A stretch of DNA of 64,000 nucleotides from Parageobacillus caldoxylosilyticus NBRC 107762 (lineage in GTDB: Bacteria > Bacillota > Bacilli > Bacillales > Anoxybacillaceae). The position numbers and the translations under genes are program-made. Positions within the stretch are counted from its first letter, which is position 1. Each line of letters begins with the position of its first letter. The notes below the pieces were generated by a model. That model ran no database searches, was not told the origin of the DNA, and was given only the letters and a program-made list of their open reading frames with translations. Positions 43,635-51,836 of the stretch are shown one piece after another. The stretch spans positions 1-64,000 of the forward strand of contig NZ_BAWO01000010.1 of the NCBI RefSeq assembly GCF_000632715.1, given 5' to 3'.

Positions 43635-45731
43635 TCAAACAATCACATCGTATCCTGTTGTGTTTTCATGAATGTCTACCTTTATTTCTTTTCCTTCCCG
43701 GGAAACGGTTAATGACAGCCGTCCATTTCCAATCGCCATATTTTCTACTTTGAGAACATTCATAGAGTCAAGCAAGGTTGGAGAAAGATGAATCTCCTTG
43801 CGCAGACCATTTGGAAACAGACCTAGCATCGCCTGAATAAAAACAAGTGGCGTTCCTGCCGCCCATGCTTGCGGTGAACAAGCAACTGGATACGGGATCG
43901 GTTTTCCAAACGAACGACTATATCCACAAAATAATTCAGGAAGGCGATCATATTCGAAATGGGACGCCGCTTCGATTAGCCCTTCCATTATCGTCAGCGC
44001 TTCCTTTGATTTTCCCAGTTTGCTTAGTCCTAATAAAATAATGCTGTTGTCATGTGGCCAGACGCTGCCGTTGTGATAACTCATCGGATTGTATCCTGCT
44101 TCCCCTTCCGCCATCGTCCGAATCCCATATCCGGAAAACATGTTCGGTGAGAGAAGCATTTGAATAACAGCATTTTGTCGCTGCGTATCTAACATACCAG
44201 CAAACAATACATGACCTGGGTTCGAAGTGATCGTGCCAACTTGTTGTTTTTTTCCGTCTAATGCAATTGCGTAAAATTGCACCTCTTCCATCCAAAATGC
44301 CTCATCAAACTTTTCTTTTAATTCCGCTGCCTGTCGGCGAAGCAGAGACGCACGATCCGGCTCACCAAGCTTCTCAAAAATATCAGCCAATCCTATTTTT
44401 GCCTGATACACGTATCCTTGGACTTCTACAAGCGCAATCGGAGGTTTTGCATACTCCCCATTTCGATGCACAATCGAATCCCTGGAATCCTTCCATCCTT
44501 GGTTAGCAATTCCTTTGCTTGACTCTTGATGATATTCGACAAATCCGTCTCCGTCGCGGTCTCCGTATTTATCAATCCATTGAAGTGCCGCCTCAATATG
44601 GGATTTCAACTGGCGAACCATATGATAATCTCCTGTCCATTTGACATATTCCGTAAGTAGAACTAAAAATAACGGAGTCGCATCAATCGTGCCATAATAC
44701 GGCGTGAACGGAATTTGATTGGTGTTTGCCAGTTCACCAAAACGCAGCTCATGCATAATTTTTCCCGGCTGTTCATCGCGCCAAGGATCCAATTTTTTTC
44801 CTTGATACTGTGCCATCGTTATTAATGTTCCTTTTGCCACTTGCGGATAAAATGGCAGCATTTGCAACGCGGCGATGAGACTATCACGACCAAACGGAAC
44901 GCCAAACCACGGGAGTCCGGCGACAGGAAACGGTCCATATCCCAAATCGGTTAATAATACCCGCAAATCAGCAATACCACGGTCTATCAAGCGTTGAAGC
45001 GGTTTATAATCCGTTGTTACTTTCGTAATTTTTTGGTGCCATTCATGGTAGGAAGCCTTAAGCCGGCGCAGCGCATCGTCTTTATCTATCATGATTTTTT
45101 GTGCAGTTTGCCCACCGATTTGCGGTTGAATCATGAAAGTAACCACCTGTTCTTCGCCATGGCGAAGTGAAAAAGAAAAGACTACTTCTCCTCTATCATC
45201 AACGGATACGGCGGGACGATCCCATGTAATAACCGTTGCCCGATGAATGTTATCCGCCCCTATGTAATGAAACGTCAATGTATTCCCATCAATGGTTTGG
45301 CCTGTACGATTGCCGACTTTTCCCGTTTGGAAGCCACGGACAATAAACATATCCGCGAAGTCGACATCGAATGAAACACTCATTTCAAATGCAATTGGTT
45401 TCGGAAAATAATTATTCAATTTGATCGTTTCATATAACACACCGTTATAAATAAAGCGTTTTCGTTCAATCTGTACGGATTCCCGCCATAAAACTGTTTG
45501 TCCTTCTTTTTCGATAGGCGGGTTGGTTAGCAAAATGGTTGCCATATAATTTTCAGCAGCATCCGAGGAAAGTAATACTGGCTCTTCTCCATTGATACGC
45601 AGCGAAAATTCACTTAAAAATCTTGTGTCTTTTGTATATAGACCTAACCCATAAGGATGGGATTTAGGAATATTCCCTTTTTCGTCTGTCAAAAAAAATA
45701 CGTCGTTTTCTTTAATCACTCGATAGTCCAT
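43635..45731 (-). CDS. Amylo-alpha-1,6-glucosidase (glycogen-debranching-type)
   Basis: A 698-residue protein with an N-terminal beta-sandwich of the GDE_N_bis type (residues about 5-200) and a C-terminal six-hairpin toroid glucosidase domain (GLPWFGVPFGRDSLIAALQM; NQGWKDSRDSIVH; MSYHNGSVWPHDNSI). The Glu/Asp pair expected for inverting alpha-1,6 hydrolysis lies in the toroid. No signal peptide, so it debranches imported or storage glucan in the cytoplasm. ATG 45731 has GGGGGATTGCT upstream; the frame to 45842 crosses the operators. First gene of the operon, directly behind two LacI-type operators. Confidence 0.85.
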   Translation of the reverse strand: MDYRVIKENDVFFLTDEKGNIPKSHPYGLGLYTKDTRFLSEFSLRINGEEPVLLSSDAAENYMATILLTNPPIEKEGQTVLWRESVQIERKRFIYNGVLYETIKLNNYFPKPIAFEMSVSFDVDFADMFIVRGFQTGKVGNRTGQTIDGNTLTFHYIGADNIHRATVITWDRPAVSVDDRGEVVFSFSLRHGEEQVVTFMIQPQIGGQTAQKIMIDKDDALRRLKASYHEWHQKITKVTTDYKPLQRLIDRGIADLRVLLTDLGYGPFPVAGLPWFGVPFGRDSLIAALQMLPFYPQVAKGTLITMAQYQGKKLDPWRDEQPGKIMHELRFGELANTNQIPFTPYYGTIDATPLFLVLLTEYVKWTGDYHMVRQLKSHIEAALQWIDKYGDRDGDGFVEYHQESSKGIANQGWKDSRDSIVHRNGEYAKPPIALVEVQGYVYQAKIGLADIFEKLGEPDRASLLRRQAAELKEKFDEAFWMEEVQFYAIALDGKKQQVGTITSNPGHVLFAGMLDTQRQNAVIQMLLSPNMFSGYGIRTMAEGEAGYNPMSYHNGSVWPHDNSIILLGLSKLGKSKEALTIMEGLIEAASHFEYDRLPELFCGYSRSFGKPIPYPVACSPQAWAAGTPLVFIQAMLGLFPNGLRKEIHLSPTLLDSMNVLKVENMAIGNGRLSLTVSREGKEIKVDIHENTTGYDVIV

Positions 45732-45747
45732 AGCAATCCCCCATTTA

Positions 45748-45854
45748 ATCCGAAACGTTTTGGATTTTAGGTAAATCCAAAACGTTTTCATTTTTGGCAC
45801 TCCTCTGCGAAACGAAACAAAGTGGATATATTCTGAATCCAAAACGTTTCCGAT
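45748..45854. promoter_or_regulatory. Three LacI-family operators before the debranching gene
   Basis: Near-identical palindromes centred on AACGTT: 45748-45765 (ATCCGAAACGTTTTGGAT), 45775-45791 (ATCCAAAACGTTTTCAT) and 45837-45854 (ATCCAAAACGTTTCCGAT). They match the perfect site at 46908-46923, so the adjacent LacI-type regulator should bind all four. CG-centred palindromes are typical for the family. Confidence 0.8.
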
Positions 45855-45881
45855 TATGCGCGGTGAAAAACCACAATGAAA

Positions 45882-46898
45882 TTAATCGTAGTTTTTCACC
45901 GTCGACTCACGTATTTTTAATTCTGTTTCTAAAATCTTCACATGGGATGTCGCTTTCCCCTCAAGCATATGAATAAGCAGCTTCGCCGCTTCATATCCCA
46001 TGGCAAATTTATTTTGGGCAATCGTTGACAATGGCGGGGTAGCATACGAAGCAAGAATAATATCATCATATCCGATGATTGCAACATCATCCGGAATCCG
46101 CTTTCCAAGCCGTTTTGCCGCTTTTATCACGCCCAGAGCCATTAAGTCACTGGCGCAAAAAAACGCGGTAATATGCGGATAGTTTGTTAACAAACGCAAC
46201 GCTTCCCGTTCTGCATTATCCTCGCGAAATTCCCCATCTGCAATCCATTCTTCATGAATTGGCAATCCTGCTTCCAACAATGCCTCTTTAAATCCTTTTA
46301 GCCGCTGTTCGCTAACAAATGCATAACTGTATCCATTGATCATTGCAATGTTCTTATGTCCTAATGATATTAAATGCTCTACCGCCTTTTTTGCACCAAG
46401 CACGTTGTCAGTTGTCACGTATCCAACTGTTTCGGACTCAATTGGAATATCAATTAAAACACACGGAATATCACTTTCTACTACTTCTTGCAAATATGGA
46501 TCGTCGCTGCGAATTCCTTGCAAAATCGCCCCATCTACTCGCCTTTCCCGGCATAGCTGTGTGTATGTTTTTTCCCGCTGTTTCGTTGAAGTGGTGCTGA
46601 ATAGTACCATATCATAATCAACTTCGCTGACATATTGGTTAACTCCAGCCAGCACTTCAAATGTAAAATTATCCTTCGCGCTTTCCCTTGTTAATCCTGA
46701 AACAAGCAAGCCAATCGTTTTGGACTTGTTCATGACAAGACCGCGGGCAAGCGTATTTGGACTATAGTTTAACTGTTTAGCAATTTCAATGATTTTTTGT
46801 CTTGTTTTTTCATTAACGTCCGAATATCCGTTTAGTGCACGCGAAACTGTCGTAATGGAAACTCCGGCAACTTTAGCAATATCTTTAATCGTTGTCAC
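45882..46898 (-). CDS. LacI-family repressor of the alpha-glucan operon
   Basis: A 338-residue regulator with an N-terminal LacI helix-turn-helix (TTIKDIAKVAGVSITTVSRA) and hinge (YSPNTLARGLV), and a sugar-binding core. It lies upstream of and in the same direction as the debranching-enzyme gene and is flanked by operators on both sides, which suggests autoregulation and sugar induction. The start is GTG 46898, 7 bases after GGAGGAAGAG, with the ribosome site touching the operator. Confidence 0.88.
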   Translation of the reverse strand: MTTIKDIAKVAGVSITTVSRALNGYSDVNEKTRQKIIEIAKQLNYSPNTLARGLVMNKSKTIGLLVSGLTRESAKDNFTFEVLAGVNQYVSEVDYDMVLFSTTSTKQREKTYTQLCRERRVDGAILQGIRSDDPYLQEVVESDIPCVLIDIPIESETVGYVTTDNVLGAKKAVEHLISLGHKNIAMINGYSYAFVSEQRLKGFKEALLEAGLPIHEEWIADGEFREDNAEREALRLLTNYPHITAFFCASDLMALGVIKAAKRLGKRIPDDVAIIGYDDIILASYATPPLSTIAQNKFAMGYEAAKLLIHMLEGKATSHVKILETELKIRESTVKNYD

Positions 46899-46907
46899 AA
46901 CTCTTCC

Positions 46908-46923
46908 TCCAAAACGTTTTGGA
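46908..46923. promoter_or_regulatory. Perfect LacI-family operator at the regulator's own start
   Basis: TCCAAAACGTTTTGGA is a perfect 16-bp palindrome between the promoter and the GTG start; binding would block transcription of the repressor gene and shield its ribosome site. Confidence 0.82.
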
Positions 46924-46939
46924 TTGTTTTGCTGATTAA

Positions 46940-46969
46940 ATTATAATCCACATCAGAAAGCGCTTGCAA
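46940..46969 (-). promoter_or_regulatory. Promoter of the LacI-type gene with a candidate cre
   Basis: TTGCAA (46969-46964) and TATAAT (46945-46940), 18 bases apart. AGAAAGCGCTTGCA (46955-46968) overlaps the -35 and resembles the CcpA cre consensus with two mismatches, so glucose repression is plausible. Confidence 0.6.
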
Positions 46970-47096
46970 TATATTTTTTTGCCGACTCATGTCAAAAACT
47001 CACAGCAACCACTTCAATTCCCATCTATATAGGATTTGCAATCTACATATACTAAACTTGCCAAACAAATTACATTATGTTAGGAGGCTAAAAACA

Positions 47097-47306
47097 ATGG
47101 CAAGATCGAGCAATAAACTTCTTGTTCCAGGAATTGAACAGGCATTAGAACAAATTAAATATGAAATTGCTCAGGAATTTGGTGTACAATTAGGAGCAAA
47201 TACAGTTTCTCGTGCAAACGGATCTGTTGGCGGCGAAATTACAAAACGCTTGGTTGCTCAAGCACAAAGCCAACTTTCTGGATCTGGCTTCCAAAAAACA
47301 GAATAA
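47097..47306 (+). CDS. Alpha/beta-type small acid-soluble spore protein
   Basis: A 69-residue SASP that coats DNA in the spore and shields it from UV and heat. The family motifs [20 protein letters not shown], with the GPR protease site at the Glu-Phe region, and [13 protein letters not shown] are intact. ATG 47097 follows TAGGAGGCT. A CATTATG 22 bases before the ribosome site recalls a SigG -10, weakly. Monocistronic with its own terminator. Confidence 0.93.
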   Translation: MARSSNKLLVPGIEQALEQIKYEIAQEFGVQLGANTVSRANGSVGGEITKRLVAQAQSQLSGSGFQKTE

Positions 47307-47316
47307 CGTGGCACTC

Positions 47317-47347
47317 AAAGCCGAGTGGATTCACTCGGCTTTATTAC
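47317..47347. terminator. Terminator shared by the SASP gene and rsgI
   Basis: AAAGCCGAGTG and CACTCGGCTTT arms with loop GATT; it is just after both converging genes. Confidence 0.85.
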
Positions 47348-48564
47348 ATGGATTTGTTATTTCTCTTTTCGTGGTGATCACGTTCGGATGATTTTTGGAA
47401 GTTTTTATCATCCTTTCGTTTTCCATAATGTTCGTTCCGGCTATTGTTCTTTTTTTGATAATGTTTCAAGTGATCATCATAGGATCGATGAAAGTGATGA
47501 TATTGACTGTTTTTTGTGGGTAAATTGCGATTTTTGCTATTTTTTTCAAATTCCTCATCGTTACTTTTTTTTTGTTCATCTTTTTCTTCAAATGGATAAT
47601 GATGGTTTTGCGTTACTTTTTTTCCATTACTATTATTTTCTTCCCATTTCTGTTCATCTTTCTTTTGTAATGAATGGTTGATCGCCTGTTGTTCATTTTT
47701 TTCATGGCCACTATCTTTATTTTTTTTGTCATTCTGTTCATCTAATGAGTGATCGTTCGTCTGCTGTTCATTCTTTTCACGGCCATTATTTTTGTGATCC
47801 TGCACATCTTTTTTGTTTAATGAAGAATGGTTCGTCTGCTGTTCATTTTTTTTATCCCCATCTTTTTGTTTCAGCGGTTTTTCTAATTTTTTCGCTTTTG
47901 GCGGCTTTGGTGAAACTGCTTTCATTTTTTGTTCCATTTGCAACAGTTTTCCCGTTGTCATTCCCTTTTCTACCGCTTTATTTCGTACTTCCATCGTGCT
48001 TTCTTCTGTCTTTACGATAATGTTTTTCTGCTGATACGAATGTTGAATTTTCATTAACTCTGTAGAAAGTTTCCGTGAAGATGCAGCACGGTGTTTTCTC
48101 TCCACCGTTGTAATCAATACTTGTCCACCTTTTTGCAAATATCCTTTTTTCATACTTAATTCGATAATTTCCTTGGTAATGACAACAAACGCTTCATTCT
48201 TCCAACGAGAAAGCTGTGAAACAATCTTCTCTCCTTCCTCGTTATATGCCTTTAATTTTAGCACCTTTAGCTGTTCATCCACTCCAATCTCAATGCTTGG
48301 ATTAATGTCAATGGACATATAAGCGTATACTTCATTGGAAGGAAAACGGAACAATGTGGCAATTAAAAGTACCGCTGCTGCAATGAGACTCACCGCAGCA
48401 TATCGAAATGAACGGTGACGAACATAGGGTTTTTTCACCATCTTCGCTTCGATTTCTTCTCCTATTTCATACTCATCCTCTTTCTTTACTTGAATAAACT
48501 CCCCCTCCGGCGTCAATAATGTTACAAATTCTTCGTCTAGTTCTAATACAATCCCTTTTTTCAC
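47344..48564 (-). CDS. rsgI: Anti-sigma-I factor RsgI
   Basis: A 406-residue membrane anti-sigma factor. The N-terminal RsgI domain (residues 1-55, KGIVLELDEEFVTLLTPEGE) binds SigI, one membrane helix follows (about 58-75, FRYAAVSLIAAAVLLIATLF), and an extracellular part includes the conserved AYMSIDINPSIEIGV. The last 170 residues are Lys/Asn/Gln/His-rich and contain three imperfect repeats (EKNEQQT-like). The gene overlaps the sigI stop by ATGA. RsgI holds SigI at the membrane until heat or cell-surface signals release it. Confidence 0.88.
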   Translation of the reverse strand: MKKGIVLELDEEFVTLLTPEGEFIQVKKEDEYEIGEEIEAKMVKKPYVRHRSFRYAAVSLIAAAVLLIATLFRFPSNEVYAYMSIDINPSIEIGVDEQLKVLKLKAYNEEGEKIVSQLSRWKNEAFVVITKEIIELSMKKGYLQKGGQVLITTVERKHRAASSRKLSTELMKIQHSYQQKNIIVKTEESTMEVRNKAVEKGMTTGKLLQMEQKMKAVSPKPPKAKKLEKPLKQKDGDKKNEQQTNHSSLNKKDVQDHKNNGREKNEQQTNDHSLDEQNDKKNKDSGHEKNEQQAINHSLQKKDEQKWEENNSNGKKVTQNHHYPFEEKDEQKKSNDEEFEKNSKNRNLPTKNSQYHHFHRSYDDHLKHYQKKNNSRNEHYGKRKDDKNFQKSSERDHHEKRNNKSM

Positions 48565-49298
48565 GATGGAAGCACCCCTTTTATATAATCCTTTAAATAA
48601 ACGTAATCTCCCGCTAAAATAATGGCCACCGCAATAATGTATTTTCTGTTTCTCTCTATTGTCTTGCGGCTCACTTCGGCCATATTTTCCAATTGCTTAA
48701 TGGGCAATTGCTTTTTTTGAAAAAGCTGCTTTAACAGCTCCTCATTATCAACCAACAACTTAGCGACGTTGATCGCGTTAATGCGGGCATCTTTATGCTT
48801 CGGCGATTGCTCAACAAGGTCGTGAAAATGAATGCCAAATTCCTTGAGCACTTGCTGGTAATGGATAATTTCCTCGCGGCGTTGCTCCTGCTCGATTTGT
48901 TTGTAAAATTCGTCTATCGACAATTTTGTATCTAAATATGTTTGCACAGCATTTTCATCTTCCTCATCCGTATGTAATACAACCTCCCTAACCTTGGCTT
49001 CTTTGCGGATGTAATCAATTAAACGTCTTTTAATAAGCAGCTCGGCGAAAGAAATGAAAGAGCCGCCTTTATGCGGCGAATATTTTTCAATCGCTTCATT
49101 AAACGCGATCAATCCGATACTCAGCTCATCATCCTCCTCACGAATAAACCGCTTGCACACGCTGGAAACGGTTTTTATAATAAATGGTTTATATTGCTGA
49201 ATAAGCTGATTATGCAGCGTTTGATTGCCTTTTTGAATTTCACATACCTGCTGTTCGATCGTTCTCTCCTTTTTTAACGAAAATAATATGCTAAACAT
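48561..49298 (-). CDS. sigI: RNA polymerase sigma factor SigI
   Basis: A 245-residue SigI-family sigma-70 factor for heat/envelope stress genes. Region 2 (FIIKTVSSVCKRFI; ELSIGLIAFNEAIEKYSPHK; FISFAELLIKRRLIDYIRK) and a C-terminal helix-turn-helix (QLENMAEVSRKTIERNRKYI) are present. ATG 49298 follows GGGGTGAAATCC; the GTG at 49307 is too close to it. It is translated with rsgI through an ATGA overlap. Confidence 0.9.
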   Translation of the reverse strand: MFSILFSLKKERTIEQQVCEIQKGNQTLHNQLIQQYKPFIIKTVSSVCKRFIREEDDELSIGLIAFNEAIEKYSPHKGGSFISFAELLIKRRLIDYIRKEAKVREVVLHTDEEDENAVQTYLDTKLSIDEFYKQIEQEQRREEIIHYQQVLKEFGIHFHDLVEQSPKHKDARINAINVAKLLVDNEELLKQLFQKKQLPIKQLENMAEVSRKTIERNRKYIIAVAIILAGDYVYLKDYIKGVLPS

Positions 49299-49421
49299 GG
49301 ATTTCACCCCATTTATCCAAGAGACGAACTAACGCTCCCTAGAATATCATTCGTAAATGTTAACGAAAATCTGATGGTTATTCAATCGGAAATTTGTTAC
49401 ATTTTTAGTCCCGCGTATAAG

Positions 49422-49456
49422 AAAAAAGACCTTTGCTGTAGGACAAAGGTCTTTGT
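49422..49456 (-). terminator. Terminator of the amino-acid permease gene
   Basis: AAAGACCTTTG and CAAAGGTCTTT arms, loop TCCTACAG, T-run on the minus strand. Confidence 0.85.
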
Positions 49457-49467
49457 CGGCCGATCGA

Positions 49468-50886
49468 TTATCCCGCTTTTTCCTCCGACGATTTCTCTAT
49501 ATAGTTGAGCGTGCTGTGTTTGCGACCGTATACAAAGTAAATGACAAGACCGATTGCAAGCCATGATACGAAGCCAATCCATGTCACTCGCGGAAGCTGA
49601 AGAATTAAATACCCGCAAAAGGCAACAGCCAATAATGGAACAACCGGAACGAACGGTACGCGGAACGCACGTTTTAAATGAGGCTGTGTTTTTCGTAAAA
49701 CAAGAACACCGATAGAAACAGTGATGAAAGCAAATAATGTGCCGATATTAGTAAGTTCTGCAAGTTTATTCAAAGGAATTACTCCTGCAAATACCGCAAC
49801 AATGACGCCTGTAATCCAAGTATTTACAAATGGCACTTGACGAGTCCGATTCACTTTCGAGAACACCTTCGGCAGCAAGCCATCGCGGCTGATTGCGTAA
49901 AACAGACGGGTTTGCCCATACATCATTACAAGCAATACCGTTGTGATCCCAGCAATCGCTCCTAGTGAAATAAAACCCGCAACCCAATCTTGGTGAATAT
50001 AGTTTAACGCAAACGCAACAGGGTTTTTCACATCCAATTGTTCATATGGAACAATTCCAGTCAACACTAATGAAACCGCGATATATAATAACGTACAAAC
50101 AAGCAGTGAAACAATGATTCCGATCGGCATATGCCGCTGCGGGTTACGCACTTCTTCCGCCGCAGTCGACACCGCGTCAAAACCGATGTATGCAAAGAAG
50201 ACAGTCGCCGCACCGGTTGCTACCCCGGAAAACCCAAACGGCATAAATGGCGACCAGTTTTCCGGCTTCACGTACCATATACCAACAGCCAGAAACAGTA
50301 ATACGACAGCGACTTTAATCACAACAATAATGGCATTAAAACGAGCTGATTTTTTTACACCAAGGTTTAACAAAAAGGCAATAAAAAGAACAATCAAAAT
50401 TGCCGGTAGATCAATAAACGTTCCCTTCACCGGATCATAGGCATTCGTCAACGCCTTTGGAAGCTCAATGCCAAATCCCGAAAGCAGTCCTTGGAAGTAG
50501 CCGGACCAGCCGACCGCAACGGCTGAAGAGGCTATACCATATTCTAAAATTAAATCCCAGCCTAAAATCCAGGCGATTAATTCTCCAAATGTCGCGTAAC
50601 TATATGTGTAAGCGCTTCCAGATACCGGAACCGTTGAAGCAAACTCCGCATAACAAAGCGCCGCAAACACACAAGCAAGACCAGAGAGAACGAAAGAAAG
50701 AACCAATGCCGGACCGGCATGCTCTGCCGCGGCAACTCCAGTTAATACAAAAATTCCCGTACCAATAATCGCCCCAATACCGAGCATCGTTAAATCAAAC
50801 GCACCCAAATCCTTTTTTAAGGAAGCACCTTTTTGATCAGCCCCACTTAAAAGCATTTGTATCGTCTTTTTTCTAAATAAATTCAT
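49468..50886 (-). CDS. APC-family cationic-type amino acid permease
   Basis: A 472-residue transporter with about 12 membrane helices and the APC signature MLGIGAIIGTGIFVLTGVAA. It resembles the YfnA/CAT-type uniporters of Bacillus. Substrate unknown. ATG 50886 follows AAGGAGAGACATTAT. It has its own promoter (50941-50969) and terminator, so it is monocistronic. Confidence 0.85.
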   Translation of the reverse strand: MNLFRKKTIQMLLSGADQKGASLKKDLGAFDLTMLGIGAIIGTGIFVLTGVAAAEHAGPALVLSFVLSGLACVFAALCYAEFASTVPVSGSAYTYSYATFGELIAWILGWDLILEYGIASSAVAVGWSGYFQGLLSGFGIELPKALTNAYDPVKGTFIDLPAILIVLFIAFLLNLGVKKSARFNAIIVVIKVAVVLLFLAVGIWYVKPENWSPFMPFGFSGVATGAATVFFAYIGFDAVSTAAEEVRNPQRHMPIGIIVSLLVCTLLYIAVSLVLTGIVPYEQLDVKNPVAFALNYIHQDWVAGFISLGAIAGITTVLLVMMYGQTRLFYAISRDGLLPKVFSKVNRTRQVPFVNTWITGVIVAVFAGVIPLNKLAELTNIGTLFAFITVSIGVLVLRKTQPHLKRAFRVPFVPVVPLLAVAFCGYLILQLPRVTWIGFVSWLAIGLVIYFVYGRKHSTLNYIEKSSEEKAG

Positions 50887-50940
50887 ATAATGTCTCTCCT
50901 TGTCGTTTTTTGCGGAAAATTGTCGAAGAATACAATTAGG

Positions 50941-50969
50941 ATTTTACATGATTCATTAATTTTTGTAAA
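50941..50969 (-). promoter_or_regulatory. SigA promoter of the amino-acid permease gene
   Basis: TTTACA (50969-50964) and TAAAAT (50946-50941), 17 bases apart, 55 bp before the start. Confidence 0.65.
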
Positions 50970-51004
50970 GTTAGAAAATAATAAAAACAACAAAAAATTT
51001 TTGC

Positions 51005-51374
51005 CATTTTGTACGATGAATCTCTCCCACCTTTATTCCATGAAGGGGCGGGAGTTTCTTACCACCTCCATTGAAGAAGTTTCTGTATAAAAGAAAGCGG
51101 GATCATACTCTTTCCATTGGCAAGATCTTTTTACATTGGGATAGACGCCGCTGGATCTTCGCCGGCTTTTTATTCTGCAATCGGTGCAGGAAGCGTATTT
51201 TTTTCCCTGTAATGAGAAGGGCTTGGCCGTTTTCGCAAAATGATCCGATCGTATACACTTCCCCACGATCGACTCGCCAGATATCTTCTCCTTCTGTTCA
51301 TTTCACGGAGGGAGACTTATCCGGAAAAATGTTAAAATCACGGAATTATTTTCTTTAATAATAAATATTTCTAA
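51005..51374. other. Intergenic region with a coding-like relic and a hairpin
   Basis: On the minus strand, 51103-51297 is an open frame of 64 codons without a credible start, bounded by stops. It reads like protein (TEGEDIWRVDRGEVYTIGSF, then QALLITGKKIRFLHRL). A hairpin-like pair (CTCCCACC / GGGGCGGGAG) lies at 51013-51057. No family recognised; probably a truncated gene. Confidence 0.3.
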
Positions 51375-51403
51375 TTTACAAATTTTTCAGATAAATATAT
51401 AAT
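51375..51403 (+). promoter_or_regulatory. SigA promoter of the DUF485-actP operon
   Basis: TTTACA (51375-51380) and TATAAT (51398-51403), 17 bases apart, 91 bp before the first start. Confidence 0.7.
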
Positions 51404-51494
51404 AAATTTGTGTCAACTTTTTGAACAGCGAAAGGGGGAAGGCTTTGTTTTCTTTGATCATTCCAAATAAATAATAAGGAGGGACTATTTTTCC

Positions 51495-51836
51495 ATGGCA
51501 ATACGGGAACATTCTCTCATGGAGCACACATCAATCGATTATACGAAAATTACGCAATCTTCTTCTTTCCAGCAACTGATGCGCGCAAAGAAAAAATTCA
51601 TTTTGCCGTTAACACTATTCTTCCTCATTTTTTATTTTGCTCTCCCGATTTTGACGTCTTATTCTAACGTGTTAAATTCGCCTGCGATCGGTCCGATCAG
51701 TTGGGCTTGGTTGTTTGCATTTGCTCAGTTTATTATGACGTGGGCATTATGTACGCTTTACTCTAAACGGGCAGCCAACTTTGACGAAATGGTTGAGCAA
51801 ATTAAACAAGAAGCGAAGGAAGGAGGAAGCGTATAA
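51495..51836 (+). CDS. DUF485 membrane protein, symporter partner (YwcB-like)
   Basis: A 113-residue protein with two membrane helices (FILPLTLFFLIFYFALPILT; WAWLFAFAQFIMTWALCTLY) and charged ends, the DUF485 pattern. It is encoded immediately before the sodium:solute symporter with a TAATG overlap, as with ywcB/ywcA and yjcH/actP, so it probably assists that transporter. ATAAGGAGGGAC precedes the ATG, 13 bases away, slightly long. Confidence 0.85.
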   Translation: MAIREHSLMEHTSIDYTKITQSSSFQQLMRAKKKFILPLTLFFLIFYFALPILTSYSNVLNSPAIGPISWAWLFAFAQFIMTWALCTLYSKRAANFDEMVEQIKQEAKEGGSV

